The translations under genes and the position numbers were made by a program. 64,000 nt of DNA, taken from JAICMB01 sp963802915. GTDB taxonomy: Bacteria; Acidobacteriota; Terriglobia; Bryobacterales; Bryobacteraceae. The notes under the pieces were generated by a model, which saw only the letters and a list, made by a program, of their open reading frames with translations, made no database searches and had not been told where the DNA came from. The stretch is from the NCBI GenBank assembly GCA_963802915.1, contig CAWDKQ010000021.1, positions 124,001 to 188,000 of the forward strand, in the 5' to 3' direction. Below are positions 18,607 through 27,723 of the stretch, piece by piece. Numbering within the stretch: position 1 is the first letter of the stretch; each line of letters starts with the position of its first letter.

Positions 18607-19895
18607 ATGAAGCTTTCGATCTTTGCCTTTGTTTTCGTATCCGCCTCCGCTTGGGCGGCGAGCATTCCCGCGCAGGTGACGTTTAATAAAGACGTTCTGC
18701 CGATCGCGCAGAAGCGCTGCCAGGAATGCCATCGCCCCGGCGAAATCGCTCCTTTCTCGATGCTCACGTACAATCAGACCCGTCCGTGGGCGAAGGCCAT
18801 CAAGTCCAGCGTGCTCGCGAAGAAGATGCCGCCATGGTTCGCCGATCCGCAAGTACGGCCACTTCTCGAACGACCGAACCTTGTCACAACAGGAGATCGA
18901 TACGCTGGTTGCATGGGTAGACGGCGGAGCGAAGGAGGGCGATCCTAAGGACGCTCCGAAACCAAGGGAGTGGGTCGAAGGCTGGAACATTCCGAAACCC
19001 GACCTGGTGTTGGGCATGAAAGAGCCGTTCCACATCGGCGCCAAGGAAGAGGTTCCGTATCAGTACGTCATCATGCCCACCGAGTTCAAAGAGGACAAGT
19101 GGGTGCAGATGGCTGAAGCGCGTCCGAGCATCGCCCAGCGTCGTGCATCATATTGTGGTGTTCGTCCGCCAGCCGGAGAACAAGTGGCTGCGCGACGAGC
19201 CGGTCGGCGTGCCGTTCGTTCCACCGGGAGGGGGCAAGGATTTTGCCAATACATCCGGTGGCGGCAGCGACATCCTAATGATCTATACGCCCGGAATGAT
19301 TCCGGAGATCTGGCGGCCCGGATTGGCGAAAAAGATCCCCGCGGGTTCCGACCTGGTTCTGCAGATCCACTACACGGCCAACGGCAAGGATTCCGAGGAT
19401 CACAGCAAGGTCGGCCTGGTGTTTGCGAAAGAAAAACCCACCGAGCGCGCCATGACGTTCGGCTCTTACAACCTGACGTTCAAGATTCCTCCGGGCGATC
19501 CGAATTACCGTGTCGACGGGATGAAGAATACATTCCCGAACGGCGTCGAGATTCTCAGCTTTTTCCCGCACATGCATATTCGCGGGAAGGCCTTCGAATA
19601 TCGCGCGGTCTATCCGGATGGCAGCACGGAAACGCTGATGCGCGTTCCGAAATACGATTTCTATTGGCAGCTCGACTACAAGCTCGCCGAACCGCTGAAG
19701 CTCCCGCCGGGCGCGAAAATCGAGTGTACCGCGTGGTACGACAACTCCCCCAACAATCCCTCGAATCCGGATCCCAAGGCGACGGTGAGCTGGGGTGAGC
19801 AGAGCTGGGAAGAGATGATGATCGGTTTCTACGACGTCGTCATTCCTGCCGACAAGAGTTTGCGTGAACTTTTCCAAACTAAAAAGGGCCAGTAA
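18607..19895 (+). pseudogene. Cytochrome c / copper monooxygenase-like protein, copy 3, frameshifted
   Basis: This third tandem copy has a good start and signal peptide (MKLSIFAFVFVSASAWAAS) and haem motif CQECH. One extra base near 18854 breaks the frame after MPPWFADPQ; the sequence continues as QQEIDTLVAWVDGG in the next frame. A second shift near 19130 precedes VVHHIVVFVRQPEN. From there the copper-type half is intact (LQIHYTANG, FPHMHIRGKAFEY) to the stop at 19895. The next gene's start overlaps this end. It may encode a working protein if the shifts are errors. Confidence 0.75.
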
Positions 19896-20559
19896 GATCG
19901 GCCTGCCGGCAGCTTGCGCCTTTGCGTTACTGTCGGCGCACGACGTTATCACTACGAAAGTGACCTGGTCGCGGGAGATTTCGCGCCTCGCCTACAGCCG
20001 TTGCGTGTCCTGCCATCGCGATGGGGGCACTGCGTTTTCGCTCGTCACGTATGCGGAGGCGCGGCCGTGGGCCAAAGCCATCAAAGAAGAAGTGAATGAG
20101 CGCCGCATGCCTCCATGGGGCGCTGTGAAAGGCTTCGGCGAGTTTCGCGACGACCAGGGCCTCACGCAGGAACAGATCGAGCTGATCAACGACTGGGTGG
20201 AAGGCGGCGCACCGGAAGGCGATCCCGCTCGATTACCCAAGCTGCCTGATTTCGATCAGAAAGATGCTTCGCCGAAGACCGGTCTGGAGCTGATTGTCGA
20301 TGGCGAACGGACGCTGAAGTCGGCGTTGAAGCTGGAAGGCATTCGTCCGAACAGCGTTCCGGAAGGAACTACGTTTCAGGTATTGGCCGAGCTTCCCGAT
20401 GGCAGCATCGAGCCGCTGTTGTGGCTCTACAACTATAAGCCGCATTTTCAGTACGCTTATTACTACCGCAAACCGCTGGTTTTCCCGGCCGGTACGAAGG
20501 TGGAGATCACGCCGGTAAGCGCCGGCACCGTTGCGTTATTGCCCGTCGTCGCCGAGTGA
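19864..20559 (+). CDS. Secreted cytochrome c-like protein without monooxygenase half
   Basis: The fourth member of the array (231 aa) has an N-terminal hydrophobic segment (IGLPAACAFALLSA), haem motif CVSCH and the family block SLVTYAEARPWAKAIKEEV...RMPPWG seen in copies 1-3. After about residue 130 it lacks the copper-binding HxH region and ends in a short beta domain (EGTTFQVLAELPDG). The GTG start overlaps copy 3 by 32 bp. It could be an electron-transfer partner of the larger proteins; that is inference. Confidence 0.78.
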   Translation: MNFSKLKRASKIGLPAACAFALLSAHDVITTKVTWSREISRLAYSRCVSCHRDGGTAFSLVTYAEARPWAKAIKEEVNERRMPPWGAVKGFGEFRDDQGLTQEQIELINDWVEGGAPEGDPARLPKLPDFDQKDASPKTGLELIVDGERTLKSALKLEGIRPNSVPEGTTFQVLAELPDGSIEPLLWLYNYKPHFQYAYYYRKPLVFPAGTKVEITPVSAGTVALLPVVAE

Positions 20560-20620
20560 GCTGTCATCCCCTCGCTGACGCTCAGGGGTTCTGCAGCAGC
20601 CTTGGGCAACCGCTCCGTGC

Positions 20621-20837
20621 CGGGTCCGTGAAATAATCGTCGACAGCCTCCCCTTTGCTCACGGTCATAGTTCCGTAGCCGAGATCGGTTTGGGCACCGC
20701 TTCCTTCACGCTCAGGGTTCCTCAGGGTCGGTAGAACGACCGCTTCCTCCGGTCGCGGCTCGGAACGAGTGTCGGCGGTGACACGGCATCGTGAAAATCC
20801 GGGACAGGGTTGCGGAACCCCGACGGTAACGGAGGGG
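20621..20837 (+). repeat. Dispersed repeat, truncated copy
   Basis: Two blocks match the element at 51662-51793 read on the opposite strand. Block A, 20621-20680, starts GGGTCCGTGAAATAATCG and ends GTTCCGTAG. Block B, 20788-20837, has 48 of 50 bases identical. About 107 bp of unrelated sequence separates the blocks here, whereas they adjoin in the other copy, and the far terminal repeat is missing. This element fills most of the gap between the cytochrome array and the convergent metal-binding protein gene. Confidence 0.75.
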
Positions 20838-20839
20838 CA

Positions 20840-21697
20840 CTATTTGAGCTCTGAAACCGGAATCGTGAACACCGCCGTATTCACGATGCCTTTCCGCTGA
20901 AACTGAACCCAAACTCGATAGGTCCGCGCGCGCGGAAAGATCAAGTTGAACTGGAGCTGCGGGCCGCCGTCGGCGATAAACGGGTGCGTGTGAATCAGGT
21001 CGATCAAATCGTCGCTGGCGGCGAGCATGTGCGCCCACGCGCCGATGTATTTTTCCAGGCCCTCGCCGGGATTGACGCGGAAGAACATCAGCGTCTTCAT
21101 TCCCGCAATGGGTTGCGGCGGATCCATCACGAGCTCCACGTCTATGTTCGTGGCGTGCTTCGGCCCGAGATCCGGTTGCAGCGTGGCGGGCTGCAAAACG
21201 CCGCCGGGGACGATAATCGTCTTCGCGATTAATTGCGGCGTGCCTGCCGACGGATAAAAATCGCCAAGTATGCGGTAGAGCCCGGGTTTGGGGAGGTCAG
21301 CCTCATACTTGAAGCTCGAGTCCGGTTGAATCACCGGATGGTCATGGATGAAATAGTTCAGATCCTGGCTGACCACGAACAGGTGGAACAGCTTCTCATG
21401 GACGATCTCAAACTTCGTGACCGGCTCTTCGGTCTTGGGATCGCTGATGCGAAATAGCATTTCGAGCGGCGCGCCAGCCTTCGGAACGCGCGGCGTCAAC
21501 GTCAGCGACATTGGGTATTCCACCGGATCGGGAATGCCCAATCGCAGCGTCATTCCACAGCGCGGGCACTTGCCGGGCACGGCGGATCGAACGTCGGGAT
21601 CCATGGGGCAGACGTAATCGAGCGGGAGCTGCGGCGGTGGTGGCGGCGCTTGTGCAAGAACCGGTAGGAACAACAGAATGGCGATAAGAACTCGAAT
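20840..21697 (-). CDS. Exported protein with heavy-metal-binding CPMDP domain
   Basis: Near the N-terminus lies YVCPMDPDVRSAVPGKCPRCGM, the short heavy-metal-binding (YHS-like) motif often found in copper-handling proteins. The remaining ~230 residues are beta-rich, with histidines in LFVVSQDLNYFIHDHP, IGAWAHM and LIHTHPFI. An ideal signal peptide (RVLIAILLFLPVLAQA) needs a start at ATT 21697; the only standard start in the frame, TTG at 21673, leaves just MFLPVLAQ. I therefore favour the non-standard ATT, or possibly CTG at 21676. It is convergent to the cytochrome array and divergent from the dehydrogenase. Confidence 0.75.
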   Translation of the reverse strand: MRVLIAILLFLPVLAQAPPPPPQLPLDYVCPMDPDVRSAVPGKCPRCGMTLRLGIPDPVEYPMSLTLTPRVPKAGAPLEMLFRISDPKTEEPVTKFEIVHEKLFHLFVVSQDLNYFIHDHPVIQPDSSFKYEADLPKPGLYRILGDFYPSAGTPQLIAKTIIVPGGVLQPATLQPDLGPKHATNIDVELVMDPPQPIAGMKTLMFFRVNPGEGLEKYIGAWAHMLAASDDLIDLIHTHPFIADGGPQLQFNLIFPRARTYRVWVQFQRKGIVNTAVFTIPVSELK

Positions 21698-21724
21698 GCT
21701 ATTATTTTACCGAACTTATTCCTT

Positions 21725-22780
21725 ATGAAGAACTTCTCTATTGCGGTGATCCCCGGCGACGGGGTTGGGAAAGAAGTCACTCCCGCCGCGCAGGACGTCC
21801 TGACCGCTTCAGGGCGCAAGTTCGGAGCCCAATTCGATTTCGAAGAATTCGCGTGGGGCGCGGACTATTATTTCCAACACGGCCGCATGATGCCGGAGAA
21901 CGCACTCGACCTGTTGAAGTCGAAAGATGCGATTCTGCTCGGCGCGGTTGGCGATCCGAGAATCGCGGATAACGTCACGCTGAACGGTCTGCTGCTCCCG
22001 ATCCGGCGCGGCTTCGACCAGTTCGCGAACGTTCGCCCGGCGGTTCTCTACAAAGGCGTCGAGGGGCCTCTTGCCAAGAAGGTCGATATCGACATGGTGG
22101 TGGTGCGTGAGAACACCGAAGGCGAATATGCTCAGGTCGGCGGTTTTTTATATCAGGGGCATCCGGACGAAGTAGCGATTCAGACCGGCGTTTTCACGCG
22201 CCGCGGCATCGAGCGCGTGGTGCGCTTCGCGTTCGAGCTGGCGCGCAAAAGAAACAAGAAGCGGCGGGTTTGTTCGATCACGAAATCGAACGCGCAGGGT
22301 TATGCTATGGTGCTCTGGGATCGCGTGTTCGATCAGGTAGCCGGCGAGTATCCCGACATCTCGACGGAGTCTCTTCTGGTGGACGCGGCCGCGATGAACT
22401 TTATCCGTCGTCCGGAGAGCTTCGATGTCGTAGTGGGGTCGAACCTGTTCGGCGATATTCTGAGCGACGTTTCGGCGATCATCGCCGGCAGTATCGGGCT
22501 CGCCCCCAGCGCCAACCTCGATCCGACACGTAAATATCCTTCGATGTTCGAGCCGGTTCACGGCTCGGCCCCGGATATTGCCGGACGCGGCGTGGTAAAT
22601 CCCATGGCGGCGATCTTGTCTGCCGGCATGCTGCTCGATCACCTCGGTTTGGAAGAGGCTGGCCAGTCGGTGGAGCGCGCCGTGGCGGCCGTGTTGGCGG
22701 AAGGCAAATTCAAGACCGCGGATCTCGGCGGATCGGCTTCGACCCTCCAGGTGACCGACGCGATTATCGAGAAACTCTGA
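21725..22780 (+). CDS. Tartrate/D-malate/isopropylmalate-type dehydrogenase
   Basis: This NAD-dependent beta-decarboxylating dehydrogenase (351 aa) shows IAVIPGDGVGKEVTPAA, VVVRENTEGEYA, CSITKSNAQGYAMVLWDRVF, NLFGDILSDVSA and FEPVHGSAPDIAGRGVVNP. The ENTEGEY and KSNAQGYAM blocks and the lack of leu genes nearby point to tartrate or D-malate dehydrogenase rather than LeuB, but the substrate cannot be fixed from sequence alone. It is a cytosolic dimer by family. The ATG is 27 bp from the inferred start of the divergent metal-binding gene. Confidence 0.85.
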   Translation: MKNFSIAVIPGDGVGKEVTPAAQDVLTASGRKFGAQFDFEEFAWGADYYFQHGRMMPENALDLLKSKDAILLGAVGDPRIADNVTLNGLLLPIRRGFDQFANVRPAVLYKGVEGPLAKKVDIDMVVVRENTEGEYAQVGGFLYQGHPDEVAIQTGVFTRRGIERVVRFAFELARKRNKKRRVCSITKSNAQGYAMVLWDRVFDQVAGEYPDISTESLLVDAAAMNFIRRPESFDVVVGSNLFGDILSDVSAIIAGSIGLAPSANLDPTRKYPSMFEPVHGSAPDIAGRGVVNPMAAILSAGMLLDHLGLEEAGQSVERAVAAVLAEGKFKTADLGGSASTLQVTDAIIEKL

Positions 22781-22783
22781 GCG

Positions 22784-24253
22784 CTACTTCAGTTTCTCTC
22801 GCAGAATCTCGTTGACCGCCGCCGGATTCGCTTGTCCCTTGGTGGCTTTCATCAACTGACCGACGAAGAACCCCAGCACGGTGGTTTTTCCGGCTTTGTA
22901 TTGCTCCACCTGTTTCGGATTGGCCGCAATGATTTCGTCGGCGATCTTGCCCAGCGCGCCGGTATCGCTGATCTGTCTCAGGCCTTCGCGTTCGATGATG
23001 GCGCGTGCCGAATCGCCCGTTTCGAACATCTTCCCGAAAATTTCTTTGGCCAACTTGCCTGAGATTTCGCCCGATCCAATGAGCTTGACCAGCTCTCCCA
23101 AGTGCTCCGCGGAAACCGGCGATTCGGCGATATCGCGTCCTTTCAAGGCACCCAGCAGATCGCCGGAAACCCAGTTGGCGGCCATCTTCGGATCGCCGGA
23201 TACTTCCGCCGTCTTCTCGAAATATTCGGCGATCACGCGGTTCGCCGTCAGCACGTCCGCATCGTACTCGCGCAGACCATGAATCTCGATGAAGCGCGCG
23301 CGTTTCATCGCTGGAAGCTCCGGCATTTCGGAGACGATGCGATTCATCCACTCATCGCTGATGCGCAATGGGACGAGATCGGGTTCCGGGAAGTAGCGAT
23401 AATCGTGCGCGTGCTCCTTGCTGCGCATGCCCACTGTCTCACCAGTCGCCGTGTTGTAGAGTCGCGTTTCCTGCATCACTCTGCCGCCCGATTCGATCAG
23501 AGCGACTTGGCGGGAAATCTCATAATCCAGTGCCATCTTGGCGAAGCGGAACGAGTTCAGATTCTTGACCTCGGCCTTGGTGCCGAATTTTTCCGCGCCC
23601 TTCAGCCGCACCGACACGTTGGCATCGCAGCGAAGCTGGCCCTTTTCCATGTCGCATTCCGAGACGCCGAGATATTGCAGGATCTGCTTCAGCTCCGTCA
23701 AGAACGCGTATGCTTCGTCTGACGAGCGGATATCAGGATCGGTGACGATCTCAATCAGCGGCGTTCCCGAGCGATTCAGATCGACGTAGGTGTAGCGATC
23801 CGAATCCTTGAAGCCATCGTGAATACTTTTTCCGGCATCGTCCTCCATGTGGACGCGCGTGATGCCGATTCGCTTTTCGGCACCGCCAATCGTGATACGG
23901 ATCGACCCATGTTCCGCCACCGGCTGGTCGTATTGCGAGATCTGGTATCCCTTAGGAAGGTCGGGATAGAAGTAGTTTTTGCGGGCGAATCGCGAGAACG
24001 GCTGGACCGTGCAGCCGAGGCCGATAGCCGCCATGATCGCCATCTCAACGGCTTGGCGGTTGAGCACCGGCAGCGCTCCGGGCATTCCGAGGCAGACCGG
24101 GCAGACATTCGAGTTTGGCTCCGCACCGAAGCCGGTCGCGCACGAGCAAAAAATCTTGGAGCGCGTCGCGAGCTGTACGTGGACTTCTAAGCCGATAACG
24201 GGTTCGTACTTGTCGATATCTTGTGGCGAGGCGACAGACGCCGTCGAGGACAT
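22784..24253 (-). CDS. gatB: Aspartyl/glutamyl-tRNA amidotransferase subunit B
   Basis: GatB amidates misacylated Glu-tRNA(Gln) or Asp-tRNA(Asn) together with GatA and GatC. The protein (489 aa) has IGLEVHVQLATRSKIFCSC (zinc site begins), NVCPVCLGMPGALPVLN, RKNYFYPDLPKGYQISQ and the C-terminal YqeY-like tail PAAVNEILREKL. gatA and gatC are not nearby. The stop is 3 bp from the convergent dehydrogenase stop. Confidence 0.97.
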   Translation of the reverse strand: MSSTASVASPQDIDKYEPVIGLEVHVQLATRSKIFCSCATGFGAEPNSNVCPVCLGMPGALPVLNRQAVEMAIMAAIGLGCTVQPFSRFARKNYFYPDLPKGYQISQYDQPVAEHGSIRITIGGAEKRIGITRVHMEDDAGKSIHDGFKDSDRYTYVDLNRSGTPLIEIVTDPDIRSSDEAYAFLTELKQILQYLGVSECDMEKGQLRCDANVSVRLKGAEKFGTKAEVKNLNSFRFAKMALDYEISRQVALIESGGRVMQETRLYNTATGETVGMRSKEHAHDYRYFPEPDLVPLRISDEWMNRIVSEMPELPAMKRARFIEIHGLREYDADVLTANRVIAEYFEKTAEVSGDPKMAANWVSGDLLGALKGRDIAESPVSAEHLGELVKLIGSGEISGKLAKEIFGKMFETGDSARAIIEREGLRQISDTGALGKIADEIIAANPKQVEQYKAGKTTVLGFFVGQLMKATKGQANPAAVNEILREKLK

Positions 24254-24281
24254 GATTCGATTATAAGAACTTCGCGCGGGC

Positions 24282-25970
24282 TCAATTCCGTTCGACGAAA
24301 TAGCTGCCCGCGAGTTCCGGCATCAGATCGACCGCTTCGCGCCAGCATGCTTTCGCTTTTTCCTCTTGGCCGAGGGCACGGAGCGCGTGGCCGAGATTCA
24401 GGAGAGCTTCGCCGAATCCGGGCTTTGCTTCACTGGCGCGCTCGAACGCCTGCGCGGCCGCATCTTGCTTGTTGGCATTCTGCAAGAGGACGCCGACATT
24501 GTAAGACAACTCCGGCATCTGCTCCCCGTTCTGACTTAGAATGCCTTCCAGTTTCGCAGCTTCATCCATATCGCCTTCGTCGACGGCGACCACTGCCAGC
24601 ACACGGAGGAATTCCATGGTGTTTGGCTTCTCTTTAAGAGCCTTCTGCATCAGACGCTTGGCGGAAGCGGTTTGACCCGACCGCCAGTATGCGGTTGCCA
24701 GATTCACCTGCGCATCCATTCTCGAGCGTGGTCTGTTAGCGATTCTTTCGAGGGCGTCGATGGCGCCCGCATTGTCGCCGCGCTCCAGCCGCAAATAGCC
24801 GAGGCGCTGCCAGGCGTCTTCACGATCCGGCTTGAGCTTTGCGAGCTTTGCATAGCAAGTTTCCGCCTGCTCTTTTTCACCCTGCTTCTGATAGAGAAGG
24901 CCGAGGTTCCACAGCGTTCCCGGATGATCGGGATCGATCTGGAGGACCCGCTCATAGGCTTGCCGCGAGCGCGGAAGTTCTTCATTCTCGTAAAGGATTC
25001 CGGCGAGATTCACCAGCGCTTCCCGTCCGTCCGTCCGGATCTTGAGCGCGCGCTGATACGCGCTCGCCGCTTCCTGAATCTGCCCGGTCTTCTGAAGCGC
25101 TACGCCCTGGTTGAACCATCCTTCGTAGGATTCGGGTACGGCTTTCAGGTATTGCGCCCCGTAGTGGGCCGCGACATCGAAGTTGCCGCGCAACAGAGCC
25201 GCGGTGATCAGCCCTTCGAGGGCCGCGCGCGACGAGGGTTTCATCTTCAGCAGTGTTTCCGCATAGTCCCGCAGTCTCGGCTCGTCTCTGCGGGCAGCCG
25301 AAACCGCTACGAGATTCGCGTAGAGATCTTCATCGTTGGGATGCTGCCGTAACGCCTTGGTATACAACTCGAAAGCGTCATCGTATTTGCGCAGCATGTG
25401 CAGCGCGACGGCCTTGCCGGCCAGTGCCCGATCGTATTCCGGCTCCTTCTCGAGGCAGGTATTGAATTCCTTCAAGCCCTCTTCCGGCTTGTCCAGGTGC
25501 AGCAGGCAACCGCCCAGGCCTACGCGCGCGGCCAGAAGGTCGGGATCCAGCTTGGTGACTTGCCGGAAACGTTCCGCGGACTCTTCAAAGCGCGCCAGTT
25601 TTTCCAGGCAGAGTGCGATATTGAATGTCGCGCCTTTGTTCTTAGGCCGCAGCGCCAGGACGCGCTCATAGGCTTTCTTGCTGTCCTCGTACCGTTTCAA
25701 TTCGAAATCGAGTTGTCCCCGGGCCCAGTGCAATTCCGGAGTGTTCTCACCGGCCTGCACCGCCGACTCTACTTCCTTCAGCGCCTTGACCGTCTTACCT
25801 TCAGCATTCAGGCTAATTGCCTTCGCAAGGGCGGGCAGTTCCACTTTCCGCTTCTTGTCGTCCGCTTCCAGCGTGTCGGAACCAAGAGGCGCGTGGACAT
25901 ACTGATCGTCAACGATCCACAGCCAGTGGTCACTGAGTTCCGACATCGTTTTATTGTTTGCGTCTGCCAC
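24282..25970 (-). CDS. Tetratricopeptide-repeat protein
   Basis: The protein (562 aa) is almost entirely TPR helices after residue ~70; repeats such as YERVLALRPKNKGATFNIAL, AYQRALKIRTDGREALVNLA and YERVLQIDPDHPGTLWNLGL recur every ~34 residues, about twelve units. No signal peptide or catalytic domain is visible. It probably acts as a cytosolic scaffold. Its start is 10 bp after the zinc-ribbon gene stop, so the two form an operon. The partner is unknown. Confidence 0.9.
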   Translation of the reverse strand: MADANNKTMSELSDHWLWIVDDQYVHAPLGSDTLEADDKKRKVELPALAKAISLNAEGKTVKALKEVESAVQAGENTPELHWARGQLDFELKRYEDSKKAYERVLALRPKNKGATFNIALCLEKLARFEESAERFRQVTKLDPDLLAARVGLGGCLLHLDKPEEGLKEFNTCLEKEPEYDRALAGKAVALHMLRKYDDAFELYTKALRQHPNDEDLYANLVAVSAARRDEPRLRDYAETLLKMKPSSRAALEGLITAALLRGNFDVAAHYGAQYLKAVPESYEGWFNQGVALQKTGQIQEAASAYQRALKIRTDGREALVNLAGILYENEELPRSRQAYERVLQIDPDHPGTLWNLGLLYQKQGEKEQAETCYAKLAKLKPDREDAWQRLGYLRLERGDNAGAIDALERIANRPRSRMDAQVNLATAYWRSGQTASAKRLMQKALKEKPNTMEFLRVLAVVAVDEGDMDEAAKLEGILSQNGEQMPELSYNVGVLLQNANKQDAAAQAFERASEAKPGFGEALLNLGHALRALGQEEKAKACWREAVDLMPELAGSYFVERN

Positions 25971-25980
25971 GATCTACTCC

Positions 25981-27456
25981 CTAACTACCCTTGTTCTTCT
26001 TCCCGAACAGCCCGCCGAGTCTGCCGAATAAGCTCCCTGAGTCAGGCACATTTTCGGGTTCGGCCGAGCCTTCATCATCCAGATGAAGCATCGACCTGCT
26101 GCCATGTTTGGGCGCTTCGTGTTTACTTCCGCCATTGATATCGAGAATGGATTTGGGAGGCGCTTTCGGTACTTCCTTGGCCGGGCTTCTCCCGGCGGAC
26201 GTCGCAGCGGCGGCAGATGGCCGGGCCACTGTTACGAGGACCATCTTGGGACGCAGCGGTTGGGTGTTGTAGCGCTGCATCCGAGGTAATGTCTGTATCG
26301 GCACACAGTCGAAACCCGGACTGAGAACCGACGCCGAAGGAGCGACAGCCGGAAGCGTGATCCGCCTCATTGCCTGGCTTATGGGAGGCGCAATGGGCTC
26401 CGCAAGCTTGACAGCTACCTGTAAATTGGATAAAGCCGCGAGGGCCATGCGAGGGCTGGCATCGTCTGGAATTTCTTCCGTTTCCGTAATTTCCGGTTCA
26501 GCAGCCTCCGGCGGCTCGGCCGTGTAGACCGTGTCGACTGTGTCGGCCGTGTCGACCGCTTCGGCCACCACGGCCACCGCGGGTGGGGACTGCGCTTCAG
26601 GCTGTGCTTCCGCTTCCTCGGCAATCAACGCGAGCGTCAGATCGAAAACCGCCTGCAAACCGGAAAGGTCGGAGAATTCCTGGAGTACTTCTATCTCGAT
26701 CGAACCTTCCTCCGGCGGCGCAATGGGAATATCGAAAGCGATCTTGCCTGCCTTGGGAAGATCCTCGCCGGACGGCAGGACGGAACTTGGGACCACACCG
26801 TATGCGGGCATTTCGATACGCGGAGCGGTAGGCTCTATAAAGTCCACGGTTGCAGCCCGCACCTCGACCGGAGCGTTTCGCGGTAGCGGACGATCTGTTA
26901 AAGGCGTGTGATGAGCGCTGGCAGGATTTCGATTTTCGGGCGACCGTTCCGGCAAAGCGGGGAACACCTGCTGGACGGCGGCGCATGCGGTCGCGGCCTC
27001 GGCGCCTCGCGGGGTTAGAACAAGTCGTTTGCCGCCGTCTCGAAAGGGGACGAAACCGGCTTCGGACGGAGGGGCGGAACTATCGTCTGAAGAAAGGGAC
27101 GGCCTCGCAACCTGAGGAGCTAAGGTGATAACAGGCTCGATCTCAAGCGTCCGAGGCATCGCGCGGGCCACGGCGGGCGCGATCTCGCGGAGCTTGAATT
27201 CGGTGATGAACGAACCCTCGAATTCCGGTTCCTCCGCGGCAACCGCAACCGTCGCCTCTTCGGCGATCTCGGCCTCCGCCTTCTTAGCTGCTGCTTTTGC
27301 TTCATCCGGACGCGCCTGCGCCTGCAAGAGTCTGCTTACGGCCAACCGATTGTATTCTTCGTGGTATTTATCTCTGTGCGCGTCCGAACAGAATTCTCCC
27401 CCGCCAGTGAGCTTTCGGAATAGGGGCAAGTGCTTGCCGCAATACAGGCAGCGCAT
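25981..27456 (-). CDS. N-terminal zinc-ribbon protein with long disordered tail
   Basis: Residues 1-35 contain MRCLYCGKHLPLF and EFCSDAHRDKYHEEY, a four-ligand (Cys/His) zinc knuckle like FCS-type fingers. The remaining ~450 residues are low in complexity and rich in Ala, Pro and Glu, with a VDTADTVDTVYT repeat, and no fold is recognised. The last residues (SLFGRLGGLFGKKNKG) could form an amphipathic, membrane-touching helix. It is co-transcribed with the TPR gene downstream, suggesting a shared complex. The function is unknown. Confidence 0.75.
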   Translation of the reverse strand: MRCLYCGKHLPLFRKLTGGGEFCSDAHRDKYHEEYNRLAVSRLLQAQARPDEAKAAAKKAEAEIAEEATVAVAAEEPEFEGSFITEFKLREIAPAVARAMPRTLEIEPVITLAPQVARPSLSSDDSSAPPSEAGFVPFRDGGKRLVLTPRGAEAATACAAVQQVFPALPERSPENRNPASAHHTPLTDRPLPRNAPVEVRAATVDFIEPTAPRIEMPAYGVVPSSVLPSGEDLPKAGKIAFDIPIAPPEEGSIEIEVLQEFSDLSGLQAVFDLTLALIAEEAEAQPEAQSPPAVAVVAEAVDTADTVDTVYTAEPPEAAEPEITETEEIPDDASPRMALAALSNLQVAVKLAEPIAPPISQAMRRITLPAVAPSASVLSPGFDCVPIQTLPRMQRYNTQPLRPKMVLVTVARPSAAAATSAGRSPAKEVPKAPPKSILDINGGSKHEAPKHGSRSMLHLDDEGSAEPENVPDSGSLFGRLGGLFGKKNKGS

Positions 27457-27723
27457 GTTCCTGTAATCGGCTCTTTAGTACGAATTGTAGAGGGCCCTAG
27501 AACGTTTTATTTTTGACCGGCCTTACGATACCCCCTTAAGGGCAAACTTGCTACGCGAAAGACACTAGATCGGCCCTCCCCGCGACCCCAAGTGGGCACG
27601 CTGCCGGAGTTTACACAATATCGGTACGAATCCTAAAGTTGCGCAGCCCTCAGACGATCATATTAGCGACAAGGCCAATAAACTGAACGGACGCGTCCGG
27701 TTAGTGACCCGGTCAGGAGAACT
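27457..27723. other. Divergent intergenic region with 12-bp palindrome
   Basis: This gap separates the zinc-ribbon gene from the roadblock gene. It contains the perfect palindrome CGGACGCGTCCG at 27688-27699, about 25 bp before the roadblock ATG, and CAGGAG as a ribosome site at 27715-27720. No gene was seen in it. Confidence 0.35.

Noticed and set aside
26520..26580. Short GTGTCGAC-type repeats
   Set aside because: They lie inside the zinc-ribbon gene and encode the VDTADTVDTV repeat of its disordered tail, not a CRISPR or regulatory array.
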